NCBI RefSeq assembly: GCF_008831235.1
Contig: NZ_WBKF01000001.1
Coordinates: 1,050,529 to 1,114,528 of the forward strand
Direction of reading: 5' to 3'
Length of the DNA: 64,000 nucleotides
Origin: Pseudoclavibacter sp. CFCC 11306
GTDB lineage: Bacteria > Actinomycetota > Actinomycetes > Actinomycetales > Microbacteriaceae
In this document: positions 1-8,595 of the stretch, piece by piece
Layout: each line of letters opens with the position of its first letter
Position numbering within the stretch: position 1 is the stretch's first letter
Position numbers and translations under genes: made by a program
Notes under the pieces: generated by a model
Database searches by the model: none
What the model was told of the DNA's origin: nothing
What the model saw: only the letters and a program-made list of their open reading frames with translations

Positions 1-181
1 CCGCCGCTGGCTGAGAGCTGATGCCCGTAGTCTGCGCATTGGCGACTTCGGCTGCTGGCATCGTTGCCGCAGCCGAGGCCGGCGCTGAAGACGATGACAG
101 CCCCGTACCCGCGAGCACGCTCAGCGCAGTTGCCATCACCGCGACAGCACGACAGACACGTCTTGCTCGAACTCTAGTCAC
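1..181 (-). CDS. N-terminus of a secreted protein (runs off the left edge)
   Basis: Only the first 60 codons are in the window. I chose the GTG at 181 because a GGAGG element sits 5 bases before it on the minus strand. The translation starts with a basic stretch (VTRVRARRVCRA), continues with a hydrophobic core (VAVMATALSVLAGTGL) and then Ala/Ser-rich sequence with an ASA-type cleavage site around residue 37. This is a classical Sec signal peptide, so the product is exported. The mature part is Ala/Thr/Ser-rich and too short to assign; a large surface protein or adhesin is a guess. It lies downstream of the pilus operon on the same strand, but 350 bp away and with its own upstream tandem GGGGTG box (470-487), so it is probably transcribed separately. 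Confidence 0.7.
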   Translation of the reverse strand, partial: MTRVRARRVCRAVAVMATALSVLAGTGLSSSSAPASAAATMPAAEVANAQTTGISSQPAA

Positions 182-469
182 AAAACCCTCCATACACGTC
201 TTCGGGGCCAACAGGGGTCACGAAGAGGTGTGTTGTAGTCAAAAATCTCCCCAAGCCACACGCAGAGTCGGGTTCTGCAACAGCCTCACTGTTCAAATAC
301 CACGCACTATGGCCAACTTGCATTCTATACGAATTCCACATCATACGACGCTGTTCCCCACCCTAGTAATATTGCCCTCGCAGCACGGGAAATTCCTGCT
401 GCAAGCCTCATATAGTGAGGCTCTGAGCAGGGCCTGAAGCGAGGCCTGCGAACATTTCTCAACCAAGTT

Positions 470-487
470 CACCCCCGAATACACCCC
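470..487 (-). promoter_or_regulatory. tandem GGGGTG box (period 12) upstream of the secreted protein
   Basis: On the minus strand two GGGGTG hexamers (482-487 and 470-475) are separated by 6 bases, i.e. phased at 12 bp. The same arrangement occurs at 44557-44574, 46706-46723 and 50560-50577. Here the box is about 290 bp from the start codon, farther than at the other sites, and I do not see a -10 hexamer at the 45-bp distance found elsewhere; TATATG about 61 bp downstream and TAGAAT near 330 are alternatives. The rest of 182-530 contains no gene I can support. Confidence 0.55.
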
Positions 488-510
488 CCAAAGCAAGGGG
501 CGAAGGCGAC

Positions 511-525
511 AGCGCCGATGGCGCT
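511..525 (-). terminator. small hairpin after the pilus operon
   Basis: AGCGCC-GAT-GGCGCT forms a 6-bp stem right behind the pilO stop codon. There is no T-run, so it is at best a weak terminator or mRNA 3' end stabiliser. Confidence 0.3.
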
Positions 526-530
526 ATACG

Positions 531-1217
531 TCAGACAGGTCGAATGAAGGTGTAGCCGCTCAGCACCGTCTGATAGCTGACGGTCGCATTGTCGCCGCTT
601 CCGCTCTTTATCTCTTGCGCTGACACCGCGTTGACCCAGAAGATGCGATCAGTGCCCTGTGCCGCCTGCACGAATCCAGGTGCATAGTCGTAGCTCGACC
701 CCCGCACCGTGATCGAGACAGGCACGGCCTGCAGCCTGTCGTCGCTCGCCGTCGCGTCGAGCGCCTGCTGTGTGCGGTCGACTGCCTGCTGCTGGTCGAC
801 GGCCGGTGGCTGGGCAGAGATTGGGTAGTCTTGCACGATCTTCAGAAACTCTGCGTATGAGATCGGATCCTTCCACGTGATGCCGGTCAGCTGCACGCCG
901 TTCTGAGCCACGATATCGTTCACCGAGCGCAGAAAGCCATCTTGGTCAGTGGTTGCAGGAATGCTGCGCTGCAGATCGGCGAACTGATCGCGCAACGAGC
1001 TGATCTGCCCCGCCTGTTGCTTGGCTTGAGCGATCTGCGACTGATAGATCGTCTGCTGGGTGTTCTCTTGCGTCACTTGAGCGTCGATGCGGTAGCCGTT
1101 CTGAAAGAGCGGCACGATCACGAAGACGAGCACGATCACCTGCAGAGCCACCAAGGTCACGATGGTCAGCAGACGAATCGTCTTGGGCGACTGCAGCATG
1201 CTGCGCTGATCGGTCAT
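531..1217 (-). CDS. pilO: type IV pilus inner-membrane assembly protein, PilO-like
   Basis: 228 aa. One N-terminal membrane helix (about residues 16-38, LLTIVTLVALQVIVLVFVIV) is followed by a Gln-rich coiled coil (about 45-95) and a small periplasmic-type alpha/beta domain. This is the layout of PilO, which pairs with PilN to link the cytoplasmic PilM ring to the pilus. Sequence identity to proteobacterial PilO is expected to be low; the call rests on topology plus position as last gene of a pilM-pilN-pilO set. Its ATG overlaps the pilN stop by 4 bp (ATGA), so the two are translationally coupled. In a Gram-positive envelope the soluble part would lie between membrane and cell wall. Confidence 0.75.
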   Translation of the reverse strand: MTDQRSMLQSPKTIRLLTIVTLVALQVIVLVFVIVPLFQNGYRIDAQVTQENTQQTIYQSQIAQAKQQAGQISSLRDQFADLQRSIPATTDQDGFLRSVNDIVAQNGVQLTGITWKDPISYAEFLKIVQDYPISAQPPAVDQQQAVDRTQQALDATASDDRLQAVPVSITVRGSSYDYAPGFVQAAQGTDRIFWVNAVSAQEIKSGSGDNATVSYQTVLSGYTFIRPV

Positions 1218-1969
1218 TGCTGAACCCCGTTCGTCTGTGAGCCGGCACCGGCATCTGCTGTGGCCTGGGCGAACCGATGTGTGAAGACATCAGTACTCAG
1301 CACGATGGTCAGGTTCGACTGAAACCCTGTCTCGTCAGACGATGCGCTCGAGCCGTCTGCGGCATCCTCAAGATTCCTGACTGACTGCGCGGTGATTCCT
1401 GCCACCCCGTGCACCTTGCGCACGTTGTCGATCCATTGACTGATGTTGGGCAGGTCCGAGCTGTTCGCGGTGATGCTGATCGATCCGATGTTCGCTGCAG
1501 AGGGCTTCTCGGCGCTCGAGCTGCTGCCGGCACTGCTGCCGCTGCCAGCCCCAGCGCCCACAGACTGCAGATCGAACTTCGTGATGCGCATGTTCTCCGG
1601 AGTCGAGCTGCTGACATCGGCGAGCAGCTGGTGCAGGTCGGCTTCACGAGCAGTGACGGCCATGCGGTCATTCTGCAGCTGCACGATGTCGTTGCCTAAG
1701 TTGATCGCCTCAGAGTTCTTGGCCAGCTCGGCCTGCAGCTGCTGAGTCTGTTGCTGGGCAGAGTCGAGCTGCCTGTTCACCAGCGACTGCGATGCTGCAC
1801 CGTAGGCGATCAGCACCCCGTTCGCGAGCACGAAGCTGGTTCCTAGGATTGCAATCAGTCGCCGTGCCGAACGCACGTCGAGTCGGTGCACCTGACCGGG
1901 CGGCAGCAGATTGACCCGAGCTGCGCCGAACAGCTGCGGCCCACGAGAGGGCTGTGTCTTGCGTGCCAT
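1214..1969 (-). CDS. pilN: type IV pilus assembly protein, PilN-like
   Basis: 251 aa. It has the short cytoplasmic motif VNLLP (about residue 20) that in PilN proteins docks into the PilM groove, then a membrane helix (about 40-60), a coiled coil (about 65-115) and a C-terminal domain with a Gly/Ser-rich insertion near 145-160. I chose the ATG at 1969, which has GAGGAG 8 bases upstream; an in-frame TTG at 1975 would sit too close to that element. It starts 2 bp after the pilM stop and overlaps pilO by 4 bp. Inferred partner of PilM and PilO. Confidence 0.8.
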   Translation of the reverse strand: MARKTQPSRGPQLFGAARVNLLPPGQVHRLDVRSARRLIAILGTSFVLANGVLIAYGAASQSLVNRQLDSAQQQTQQLQAELAKNSEAINLGNDIVQLQNDRMAVTAREADLHQLLADVSSSTPENMRITKFDLQSVGAGAGSGSSAGSSSSAEKPSAANIGSISITANSSDLPNISQWIDNVRKVHGVAGITAQSVRNLEDAADGSSASSDETGFQSNLTIVLSTDVFTHRFAQATADAGAGSQTNGVQQ

Positions 1970-1971
1970 CG

Positions 1972-3063
1972 TCAACGCTCCTCTGCCAGTCCCAGTGCGG
2001 CAGCCGCCGTCGCAAGATGCTCGTCGATCTCGTGGCGCAGATCGTCATTGGCCACCAGTACGCCGCTGAGCGGCTGAGCCTCTGCCAGCGGCAGCCCCAG
2101 TCTGCCGGTGAGCGCGGTGCGCAGACCGACGAGCTGACTGCCTCCTCCGGTGACGATCACCTGTCCGATGTCATGCAGCCGATCGGTGTTGCGAAAGTAG
2201 GCCACTGTGTCTTCGATGCTGTCGATCACCCGGTCTGTCGCCGTCGTGATGGCCTGTTCTTCGTCGGTTCTGGCCTCGCCGCCGAGATACCCCGTCGACA
2301 TTTTCAGCTCTTCGGCCTCGGCAAGATCGATGTTGTGCACAGCTGCCACTGCCTGCGTGATGCTGTGCCCGCCTGCCGGAATGATTCGCACGAATGCCGG
2401 CAACTCACCGTCGATCGCGACGATCTGCGTGGTGTCGGCGCCGAAATCGATGATCAGCGTGGGCCGAGCGGATGCCGCGCCCACGCCGCCAGCGTCGCCA
2501 TCAGTGCCGAACGCACCAGAGGCATCCATCGGATGCAGCTGATCATGCAGCGCACGCATCAGCGCAAAGGTCGTCAGATCGACGCCGACCAGACGCAGAC
2601 GCGCAGCCGTCAGCGCGTCTGCCAGTGCCTCGAGCGGGGCGGCCTCCGTCGCGACGAGCAGTCCGGTGTACATCGGTGCTCCATTGTCGATGGTCAGCCG
2701 GGTCGGAAAGAAATCGAGCACCGCTTCATTCACATCGATGGGCAGCGCATCGTCGACCTGATAACGCAGACTCGCCTTGATCTCAGGCAGCGGCACACGG
2801 GGGATGCTGTGCTCGCGCACGTAGACGCGGCGGTTGCCGACCGCGATGTGCACGTTACGCGTGGTGAAGCCGCCCTCGTCGAAGAGGTCTTCGAGTGCAG
2901 CCGTGAGCTGTTTGGGGTCGGCGACGGCTCCGTTGACGATGACACCGTGGGGCAGAGACACCTCGTGGTATTTCACCACCGTCAGCGAACTGCCGGAGCG
3001 CCGCATCTGAGCACCGCGCAGAGCGGTGTGCCCGACGTCGATGCCGATAAAGTTCTTGCTCAT
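1972..3063 (-). CDS. pilM: type IV pilus actin-like ATPase PilM
   Basis: 363 aa. FIGIDVGHTALRG at the N-terminus is the phosphate-1 motif of the actin/FtsA fold; LIIDFGADTTQIV (near residue 205) is the phosphate-2 motif and IVTGGGSQLVGL (near 310) the adenosine motif. PilM forms the cytoplasmic collar that binds the N-terminal tail of PilN. Start: ATG at 3063 with AAGGGG about 4 bases upstream; the reading frame stays open 45 bp further but without a ribosome binding site. It follows pilD by 13 bp and is part of the operon starting at pilB. Confidence 0.9.
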   Translation of the reverse strand: MSKNFIGIDVGHTALRGAQMRRSGSSLTVVKYHEVSLPHGVIVNGAVADPKQLTAALEDLFDEGGFTTRNVHIAVGNRRVYVREHSIPRVPLPEIKASLRYQVDDALPIDVNEAVLDFFPTRLTIDNGAPMYTGLLVATEAAPLEALADALTAARLRLVGVDLTTFALMRALHDQLHPMDASGAFGTDGDAGGVGAASARPTLIIDFGADTTQIVAIDGELPAFVRIIPAGGHSITQAVAAVHNIDLAEAEELKMSTGYLGGEARTDEEQAITTATDRVIDSIEDTVAYFRNTDRLHDIGQVIVTGGGSQLVGLRTALTGRLGLPLAEAQPLSGVLVANDDLRHEIDEHLATAAAALGLAEER

Positions 3064-3076
3064 CGAGCCCCTTGTC

Positions 3077-3934
3077 TCATGCCAGCCCCCACAGCGAAAG
3101 GTATGCACTCATCAGCGTGCCGCCCCATTCCAAAGCCGCGACGCCGCCGAGCGCCATCGAGGGCCCGAACGGAATGCCCGTCTTGCGCCGCACACGTCCG
3201 GTGACGAGCAGGATCGCGGCGACGATGCCGCCGATCAGAAATGGCAGCAGCACACCCAAAATAATGTACGACCAACCGTGCCATCCAAGTGTGAGGCCGA
3301 TCAGTACTGCGTACTTCACGTCGCCCATGCCCATGCCGCGTGGTGAGACGAACGCAATGATCAGATAGAGCACGCCGAGGATCAGCGCGCCGAGCAGCGC
3401 AGTGAGGGCGCCGTTCCATGCGCTGCCGGCACCGGCCGAAGTCACGCCGATCATGCCGCTCGCCATGGCGATCAGGTAGAGCGCTGCGATGACGGTGGCA
3501 CTCGGGTAGATGATGCGATTCGGCAGCGTCTGCGTGTCGAGATCGATCATGGCTAGTGCGATGCTGGCGGCGACGAACCAGAGCGCTGCGATGAGGATGC
3601 TGCCTCGTGCCACAGCATCTGCCGGCGTCGGCGCGCCGACCAGGTCAGGAGCGAACCGCAGCGCGGTGGCCAGAAAGAGAAGACCGGTCAGCAGTTCGAT
3701 CACCGGGTAACGCGGGGAGATGCGCGACCCACAGGTGCGGCAGCGGCCGCGCAGCACCAGCCAGCTGAGCAGCGGGATGTTCTCGTACCAGGCGAGCTGT
3801 CGCCTGCAGCTCGTGCAGTGGCTCGGCGGCGTGCTCAGCGACTCGTGCTTGGGCAGTCGGTAGATGACGACGTTGAGAAACGACCCGATGAGCAGGCCCA
3901 GAATGGCGATGAGGATGGTGAGGATTGTGGTCAC
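3077..3934 (-). CDS. pilD: prepilin leader peptidase / N-methyltransferase
   Basis: 285 aa from a GTG at 3934 with GAGGAGG 5 bases upstream. The GTGA overlaps the stop of the preceding gene by 4 bp. Two CxxC pairs (Cys 40/43 and 65/68) form the zinc-binding cytoplasmic domain of bifunctional PilD enzymes, and the two catalytic aspartates of this aspartic protease family lie in MIDLDTQTLPN (about 131/133) and the GMGD motif (about 202-205). About seven to eight membrane helices. It cleaves the short leader of PilA and the pseudopilins after Gly and methylates the new N-terminus. The only prepilin peptidase in this cluster. Confidence 0.93.
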   Translation of the reverse strand: MTTILTILIAILGLLIGSFLNVVIYRLPKHESLSTPPSHCTSCRRQLAWYENIPLLSWLVLRGRCRTCGSRISPRYPVIELLTGLLFLATALRFAPDLVGAPTPADAVARGSILIAALWFVAASIALAMIDLDTQTLPNRIIYPSATVIAALYLIAMASGMIGVTSAGAGSAWNGALTALLGALILGVLYLIIAFVSPRGMGMGDVKYAVLIGLTLGWHGWSYIILGVLLPFLIGGIVAAILLVTGRVRRKTGIPFGPSMALGGVAALEWGGTLMSAYLSLWGLA

Positions 3935-6303
3935 AGAGTCCTCCTCGAGATGGGCACGGGCACGATCTCGGGGCTGAGAGTCTGGTTCCCGCTGCCATTG
4001 TCTTCGCTGTTGCCGCCATGGCCTGGCTGGGACTCGAGCCATGGTGCGGGCATGTCGGGAACGATGGTCACCGCCGCGTGGTTGTTCGTCTGCCCTGGAG
4101 CCCACTGGCCGACCTGCACCCCGCCGGACGTCGCCTTTCGATTATCCCACTGGAGCGTTCCGTGAGTGTAGAGAAACAGGTGCACTCCGTCGACGGTGTT
4201 GCCATTGAGCGAGATCGGCTGGGCATTATTGCCTGGCGGGGCCAGAAGGGCACCGGTTGCCACGTCTCGTGCCCCATTCGTCTGGGTCGCGTCTTCTGGC
4301 ACGATGAGATACAGGTTGAACGGATTCTTCGGATCGGCGCTGGTAAACGTCCAGTTGTACGTCAGCGCCATTCCCGTGTCGCTCATGATCGCCAGATCGT
4401 TGTTCAATGTCACGGTGTTCTTTGTGTTGTCCCAACTGGGCAGATCCGGGGTGTTGTCATACCAGGGGTCTGGCCGGTAGATCACCAGAGTCTTCTCAGC
4501 GGGCGTTCCGTTCTTCAGCATGCTCTGCAGCTGCGACTTGTTCATCGTGCGAACGGTGTAGCCGTTCTGCTTCCATATCTCGAGCGCATCAGCCGTTGAA
4601 CGAATCGACGTCATCGGAAAGGCTTGGTCGACATCTGCATTTGTCACCACGGCAGGCTCTGCGGGGGCTGCGGGTGTCGGAGCAGCGACCGGATTGACCG
4701 GGGGAATGTCAGCTGCAGGGTTCGCTGGAAGCGACGCCACCACGTGCACCTTGCCCTGTACGGTGCAGGCGTTCGAGCCGGTCGGCGTCGCATTCCTGAC
4801 ATACAGGTCACCGGTGATGGTCGTTCCGTTGGGACACGAGACGCTGTTGGCAAAGACGCTGCCGTTGACTCGCCCGCGGTCAAGGTACATGGTGCCATCA
4901 GTGTGAAGGTCTCCGTTGACAGTCACCCCGTTGTAGCCTGTTACATCGCCCAGCGCAGAGACGCCCCCATAGACTCCGCCATCTGCCCATGCGGTGCCGC
5001 GCGTGCTCACCGCCCCGTTCACCTGCGCCGAGTTGCGCCCCGTGAAGGCTCCACCGGCGATGATGTCTCCTCTGACGACTGTTCCGCCTCCGGTAGCGCC
5101 GATGATGGTCGCCGCGCCGCTGCGGATGCTCCCGTTCGTCTGCCCTGAGAAGGTGACGGATGTCACGGCTGAGATATCGCTCTGGGCACCGTCCCCGATG
5201 ACTGCGACGCCGTTGGTCATCGTGACAGAACTCCCAGAGGCGATTGGCCCTCTGATGGTGCCTCGATCGGCGTTGATCCAGTCGCCGGCGACGATCGATC
5301 CGCGAACCACAGCAGCGTTGGTCAGCGCAACGGCAGTGCCGGCATTGATGTCTCCGGCGATATACCCGCTGCCGCGGTTGTTGTCGACAGTGACATAGGC
5401 CCCGGCGGTGACGTTGCCGTCGACAACCGCAGAGTTCACCAGGTCGATGTAGAGCTTCGACGACAGAGATCCGTGCACGAAGCCGTCACCCCTGTTGTTG
5501 TCAAAGCGAATCCGCCCGCCCGCTGTCACCTTCCCATCGACTTTCGGGGAGTTGAGCAGCGAGACGTAGCTGCCTGCCGAGATATCACCGTGCACCTCGC
5601 CCGAACTGGAATTTCGATCGATATAGACAAGGCCGCCAGCGGTGACAGCGCCTAACGAGGCACAGCCATTCAGCAATGTCACGTTCTGGGGCGTGAGGTA
5701 TCCCTGCACCCTGTCTTGTCCATCGCAGGTGATGCTGTTGTAGCTGCCGACTGCTGCGTTGACGTTGGGCACAGCGAGGGCACCGCCCGACGAAGCGAGC
5801 ACGGCGCTGCCACCGGTCGTCGCCGGTGTCGGCTTGGTTCCTGAGGTGATTGAGAAAGTCGCCTGCACTCTGGCCGCGGTCGCACTCGACAGCGAATCGT
5901 CTGCGTACCCCGTCGAGGTCACGGTCAGGGTGCTGGGCGAACCGTTCTGAAGTGAGAAGTCTGAGAGGTCGAAGTAGACGGCGTCACCTGCACTGGCGAT
6001 GCTCTGGTCAAGATGGGTCGGCAGCTTCGACGCATCGAGAAGTTCAGGGTGGTCTGAGAAATAGACGGCGGCGGCCTCGATGCCGCTGTTGGCGTTCGCA
6101 CGCGCCTGCGCGGCACCGAGAGCGGTGACCGATGAGCGCTGCGCGCTCAACGACGCAGTGGTCATCGTCGCTGTCGCGAGCGCGAGCACAAACATGAATG
6201 CCATGACCGTCACGAGGCTCGCGCCGCGTTCAGAGTCACCCACATGTCGCCGCGTCTTATACCGTTCTAGGGGCCGGATACGCAGAGTGTTTCGCTTCAT
6301 CAT
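3931..6303 (-). CDS. PilX-like pseudopilin with a long bactofilin-like beta-solenoid
   Basis: 790 aa. A prepilin-like leader ends in ERG followed by ASLVTVMAFMFVLALATATM, without the usual Glu5, as in PilX-type minor pilins. Residues about 180-500 are imperfect 15-25-aa repeats rich in Gly, Val and Asn (GDISAGSYVSL, GKVTAGGRIRF, GNVTAGAYVTV), the pattern of a right-handed beta-solenoid of the polymer-forming bactofilin kind. A Pro/Ala linker (about 530-555) and a C-terminal domain of about 200 residues follow. Start: ATG at 6303, GGAGGA 8 bases upstream, 4-bp ATGA overlap with the preceding gene; the adjacent ATG at 6300 is less likely. Probably a pilus-tip or surface-displayed solenoid; a function beyond that is inference. 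Confidence 0.75.
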   Translation of the reverse strand: MMKRNTLRIRPLERYKTRRHVGDSERGASLVTVMAFMFVLALATATMTTASLSAQRSSVTALGAAQARANANSGIEAAAVYFSDHPELLDASKLPTHLDQSIASAGDAVYFDLSDFSLQNGSPSTLTVTSTGYADDSLSSATAARVQATFSITSGTKPTPATTGGSAVLASSGGALAVPNVNAAVGSYNSITCDGQDRVQGYLTPQNVTLLNGCASLGAVTAGGLVYIDRNSSSGEVHGDISAGSYVSLLNSPKVDGKVTAGGRIRFDNNRGDGFVHGSLSSKLYIDLVNSAVVDGNVTAGAYVTVDNNRGSGYIAGDINAGTAVALTNAAVVRGSIVAGDWINADRGTIRGPIASGSSVTMTNGVAVIGDGAQSDISAVTSVTFSGQTNGSIRSGAATIIGATGGGTVVRGDIIAGGAFTGRNSAQVNGAVSTRGTAWADGGVYGGVSALGDVTGYNGVTVNGDLHTDGTMYLDRGRVNGSVFANSVSCPNGTTITGDLYVRNATPTGSNACTVQGKVHVVASLPANPAADIPPVNPVAAPTPAAPAEPAVVTNADVDQAFPMTSIRSTADALEIWKQNGYTVRTMNKSQLQSMLKNGTPAEKTLVIYRPDPWYDNTPDLPSWDNTKNTVTLNNDLAIMSDTGMALTYNWTFTSADPKNPFNLYLIVPEDATQTNGARDVATGALLAPPGNNAQPISLNGNTVDGVHLFLYTHGTLQWDNRKATSGGVQVGQWAPGQTNNHAAVTIVPDMPAPWLESQPGHGGNSEDNGSGNQTLSPEIVPVPISRRTL

Positions 6304-7136
6304 GAGTATCTTCCTCCGACAAAGCAAGACGTCGTCTGCCCCTGTACTCCGTCGACGACTGATGCCGGAAGCAGCTGTGCAAGGTCCGGCTGATAGGCAG
6401 TTCCCAATAGCGCAGTGGTCGTCACTCGCAGGGCATCATTTGGTGCTGTGGAGAAATCCTTCTGGGTAAGCTCGCCAGCGGTGAAGTCGGCGGTCAGCGA
6501 AGTGACCTGCTCTGGGTTCGATGAGTCGGCTGGTTGCCTGGCAAAGACTCTTCCGGGGCTGAGCGCACCGCCAGCCGCCGCTGTGCCGAGTGGCTGCACA
6601 CCGGTGACCACACGGGTCCAATCGCTGTCGGGACCGTTCGCAGCATCGGGCAGCGTCACCGGTGTGCCTGATCCCCATTGCCACGTGCGCACGAAAATAC
6701 CCGGCTTCGAGTCTGTGCCGCTGGCGCCAGCCCACCAGACCCACGCCGTGCACGTTGTCGTGCTCGAAGCGGAGGCGTTCCCGCCCGCAGCGGTGGCTTC
6801 GCTCATGGCTGAGATGCCCTGTACCTGAGGCACTTCTGCCCCATCGATTTCTGTGGTGTCGTTCGAGACCGCCAGCCCGGCATAGACGCCGTTCGCCAGC
6901 GTCGATCTGAACTGCGAGTTGAACGCATCGATCTGCTGAGCGCGCAGCGAGATCGAGGTCGTGTTGCGCTGCATGACCGCGGTCGTGATCCAGAGCGCCG
7001 CGACGAGCGCGACGACCACAGCGCTGATTGCACCGGCAATGAGCAGTTCGACCAAGGTGAAGCCGTCTTCTGTACGAAGCGCACTGCAACGCAGACGACG
7101 GCGGCGCAAAGGGCCGAGGCGTGAGGCACGAATCAC
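6300..7136 (-). CDS. type IV pilus minor pilin, PilW-like
   Basis: 278 aa. Class III leader ending in EDG, then FTLVELLIAGAISAVVVALVAALWI with Glu5, the canonical N-methylation and pilin-assembly helix. The remainder is a globular domain with two Cys near the C-terminus region (SSTTCTAW and TTSCFVG) that could form a disulphide. GTG start whose GTGA overlaps the stop of the gene before it. Minor pilins of this size prime pilus assembly; substrate of the PilD encoded two genes downstream. Confidence 0.8.
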   Translation of the reverse strand: MIRASRLGPLRRRRLRCSALRTEDGFTLVELLIAGAISAVVVALVAALWITTAVMQRNTTSISLRAQQIDAFNSQFRSTLANGVYAGLAVSNDTTEIDGAEVPQVQGISAMSEATAAGGNASASSTTTCTAWVWWAGASGTDSKPGIFVRTWQWGSGTPVTLPDAANGPDSDWTRVVTGVQPLGTAAAGGALSPGRVFARQPADSSNPEQVTSLTADFTAGELTQKDFSTAPNDALRVTTTALLGTAYQPDLAQLLPASVVDGVQGQTTSCFVGGRYS

Positions 7137-7792
7137 TTGTATCTCACCGCCCCAAGTGTGTTGAGCACCGTGGTCGCACCGTATCGACCGTCTTCAGAGT
7201 TCACGTTGCTCTTCGCTGTCACCCGAAAGCTCAGCATCCCTGACAGCTTTGATTCGTCGTCTGGAGTGCAGACCATCTTCGTCAGCTCGTTCAATGTGCC
7301 GACACGTGCTTCGTCCGCGGTCATCGGGAACGCATCAGCTGAGTCAAAAGACTGGGTCTGCTGGTCGAAGCGCACCTGGAACCAGTTGGGTACGGCATCG
7401 TCGTTGCTCTGATCGTGATCTTGATTCGAGATGGTTCGATAGATCTCGAGACTACCGGCTGCAGACTGAGTGGGGATTCCCCACCAGTCGTTCTCGGAAC
7501 CATTCTTCTGAATGACCTCGAACGATGAGATCACATCGCTGCAGAGCGGAAGCTGGCCGTCTGCTGATTTGCTGGCGAGCACACCACGAAACTCGTCAAT
7601 GTACTTCTCGGCGTAAGAAAGTGTGGTGGCCGAAGCCTGATTCTGCCGATTGAGCTTCTGCGTGGCGACGAAGGCCGGAGCCGAGACGCTCATGATGAGC
7701 GCGAGAATCGACATGCTGACGATCGCTTCGACGAAAGTCTCACCACGTTCGCAGCACCGAACGCGTTTGCGACGCGTGCAACGAAGCCGCAT
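7133..7792 (-). CDS. type IV pilus minor pilin, PilV-like
   Basis: 219 aa from ATG 7792 (GAGAGG 4 bases upstream). Short basic leader (MRLRCTRRKRVRCCERG) followed by ETFVEAIVSMSILALIMSVSAPAFV, a degenerate pilin helix in which Glu is kept at position 5. A prepilin peptidase site Gly-Glu replaces the usual Gly-Phe. First of four tightly overlapping genes (this one, the PilW-like and PilX-like genes and pilD). It is separated from the major pilin by 150 bp holding a strong hairpin. Confidence 0.75.
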   Translation of the reverse strand: MRLRCTRRKRVRCCERGETFVEAIVSMSILALIMSVSAPAFVATQKLNRQNQASATTLSYAEKYIDEFRGVLASKSADGQLPLCSDVISSFEVIQKNGSENDWWGIPTQSAAGSLEIYRTISNQDHDQSNDDAVPNWFQVRFDQQTQSFDSADAFPMTADEARVGTLNELTKMVCTPDDESKLSGMLSFRVTAKSNVNSEDGRYGATTVLNTLGAVRYK

Positions 7793-7837
7793 ATTGCCTC
7801 TCAATGGGTGGGTGTTGTTTCAAGCCGTTCGAGACTG

Positions 7838-7874
7838 AAAGCGGCAGGGCTGCAAATGCCTGCCCTGCCGCTTT
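7838..7874 (-). terminator. 13-bp perfect hairpin between major pilin and minor pilins
   Basis: Positions 7838-7850 and 7862-7874 are exact reverse complements (AAAGCGGCAGGGC arm) with an 11-base loop. It lies 68 bp behind the pilA stop. No T-run follows on the minus strand, so I read it as a partial terminator or an mRNA-stabilising 3' end that lets pilA be expressed far above the downstream genes. Confidence 0.6.
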
Positions 7875-7942
7875 GGATGGGGCCGCTCAGACACGTTGGT
7901 CAGCGCCGAGATGAGGCTCCCGTCGAGAACAATCTGCCACGA

Positions 7943-8365
7943 CTATTCTTCTGTGATCGCACCCTTCAGGTCGGTCTTATACGTCTTCGAGCCGTTCTTG
8001 TGCTTGGCCGTTGCACCGTCGGTCGTCACGGTGACCTGAATGTCTGACGTTGAGTTGGGCTGACCTGTCGGGTCGGTGTATCCCTGCTCGTTTGCAGCCT
8101 TCTTCAGGCCGTCCAGAGTCAGACCTGCCCCGCTGGTGGCTCCATCGGCAGCGGCCTGGGAAACGACACTCGAAAGTGCAGTCTTGGCCGAGGCGTTACG
8201 TGCGTCGTCCTGCGAGTTCATGTACAGCGGAATCGCCACCGCGGCCAGAATGGCCAGAATTGCCACGACCACGAGCAGCTCCACCAGGGTGAAGCCCTTC
8301 TCGTTCTCGTCGCGGTTGCGCAGAGCCTTGGCACGGGTCTGCAGCGCAGTGGAAATCGTCTTCAT
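7943..8365 (-). CDS. pilA: major type IV pilin (PilA)
   Basis: 140 aa. The 24-residue leader ends in ENEKG and is followed by FTLVELLVVVAILAILAAVAI, with Phe1 and Glu5 as in all type IVa pilins. The C-terminal domain (about 60-140) is short and has no cysteine pair, as is common in Gram-positive pilins. ATG with AAGGGG 5 bases upstream. The 230 bp between pilC and pilA could carry its own promoter, and the hairpin behind the gene fits high expression. It is polymerised by PilB/PilC and retracted by PilT. Confidence 0.92.
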   Translation of the reverse strand: MKTISTALQTRAKALRNRDENEKGFTLVELLVVVAILAILAAVAIPLYMNSQDDARNASAKTALSSVVSQAAADGATSGAGLTLDGLKKAANEQGYTDPTGQPNSTSDIQVTVTTDGATAKHKNGSKTYKTDLKGAITEE

Positions 8366-8595
8366 AGAATCCCCTTGATTCGTTATGAGTCAGACGCTGC
8401 GAAACTCTCGCGACGTCCATACAGCACCTTGCTGTACATCTCCAACAATAGTCGTATATCTCCCGAATGACCATGAGTCTTGCCTAACCTCACAGGTGGC
8501 GTACTGGAAGACGCAGACCTGTCATTCAAAGGCCTGCAACGTGGACAGACCACACCAAGCAAAATCAGTACACATGGCCGGCCTTCTGTCAAGTC

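Noticed and set aside
21-437. Plus-strand frame of 138 codons at the left edge
   Set aside because: It is the antisense of a good minus-strand signal peptide with a GGAGG ribosome binding site, and its own sequence has no protein-like features.
1954-3204. Plus-strand frame of 416 codons
   Set aside because: Antisense to pilM, whose actin-fold motifs are unmistakable.
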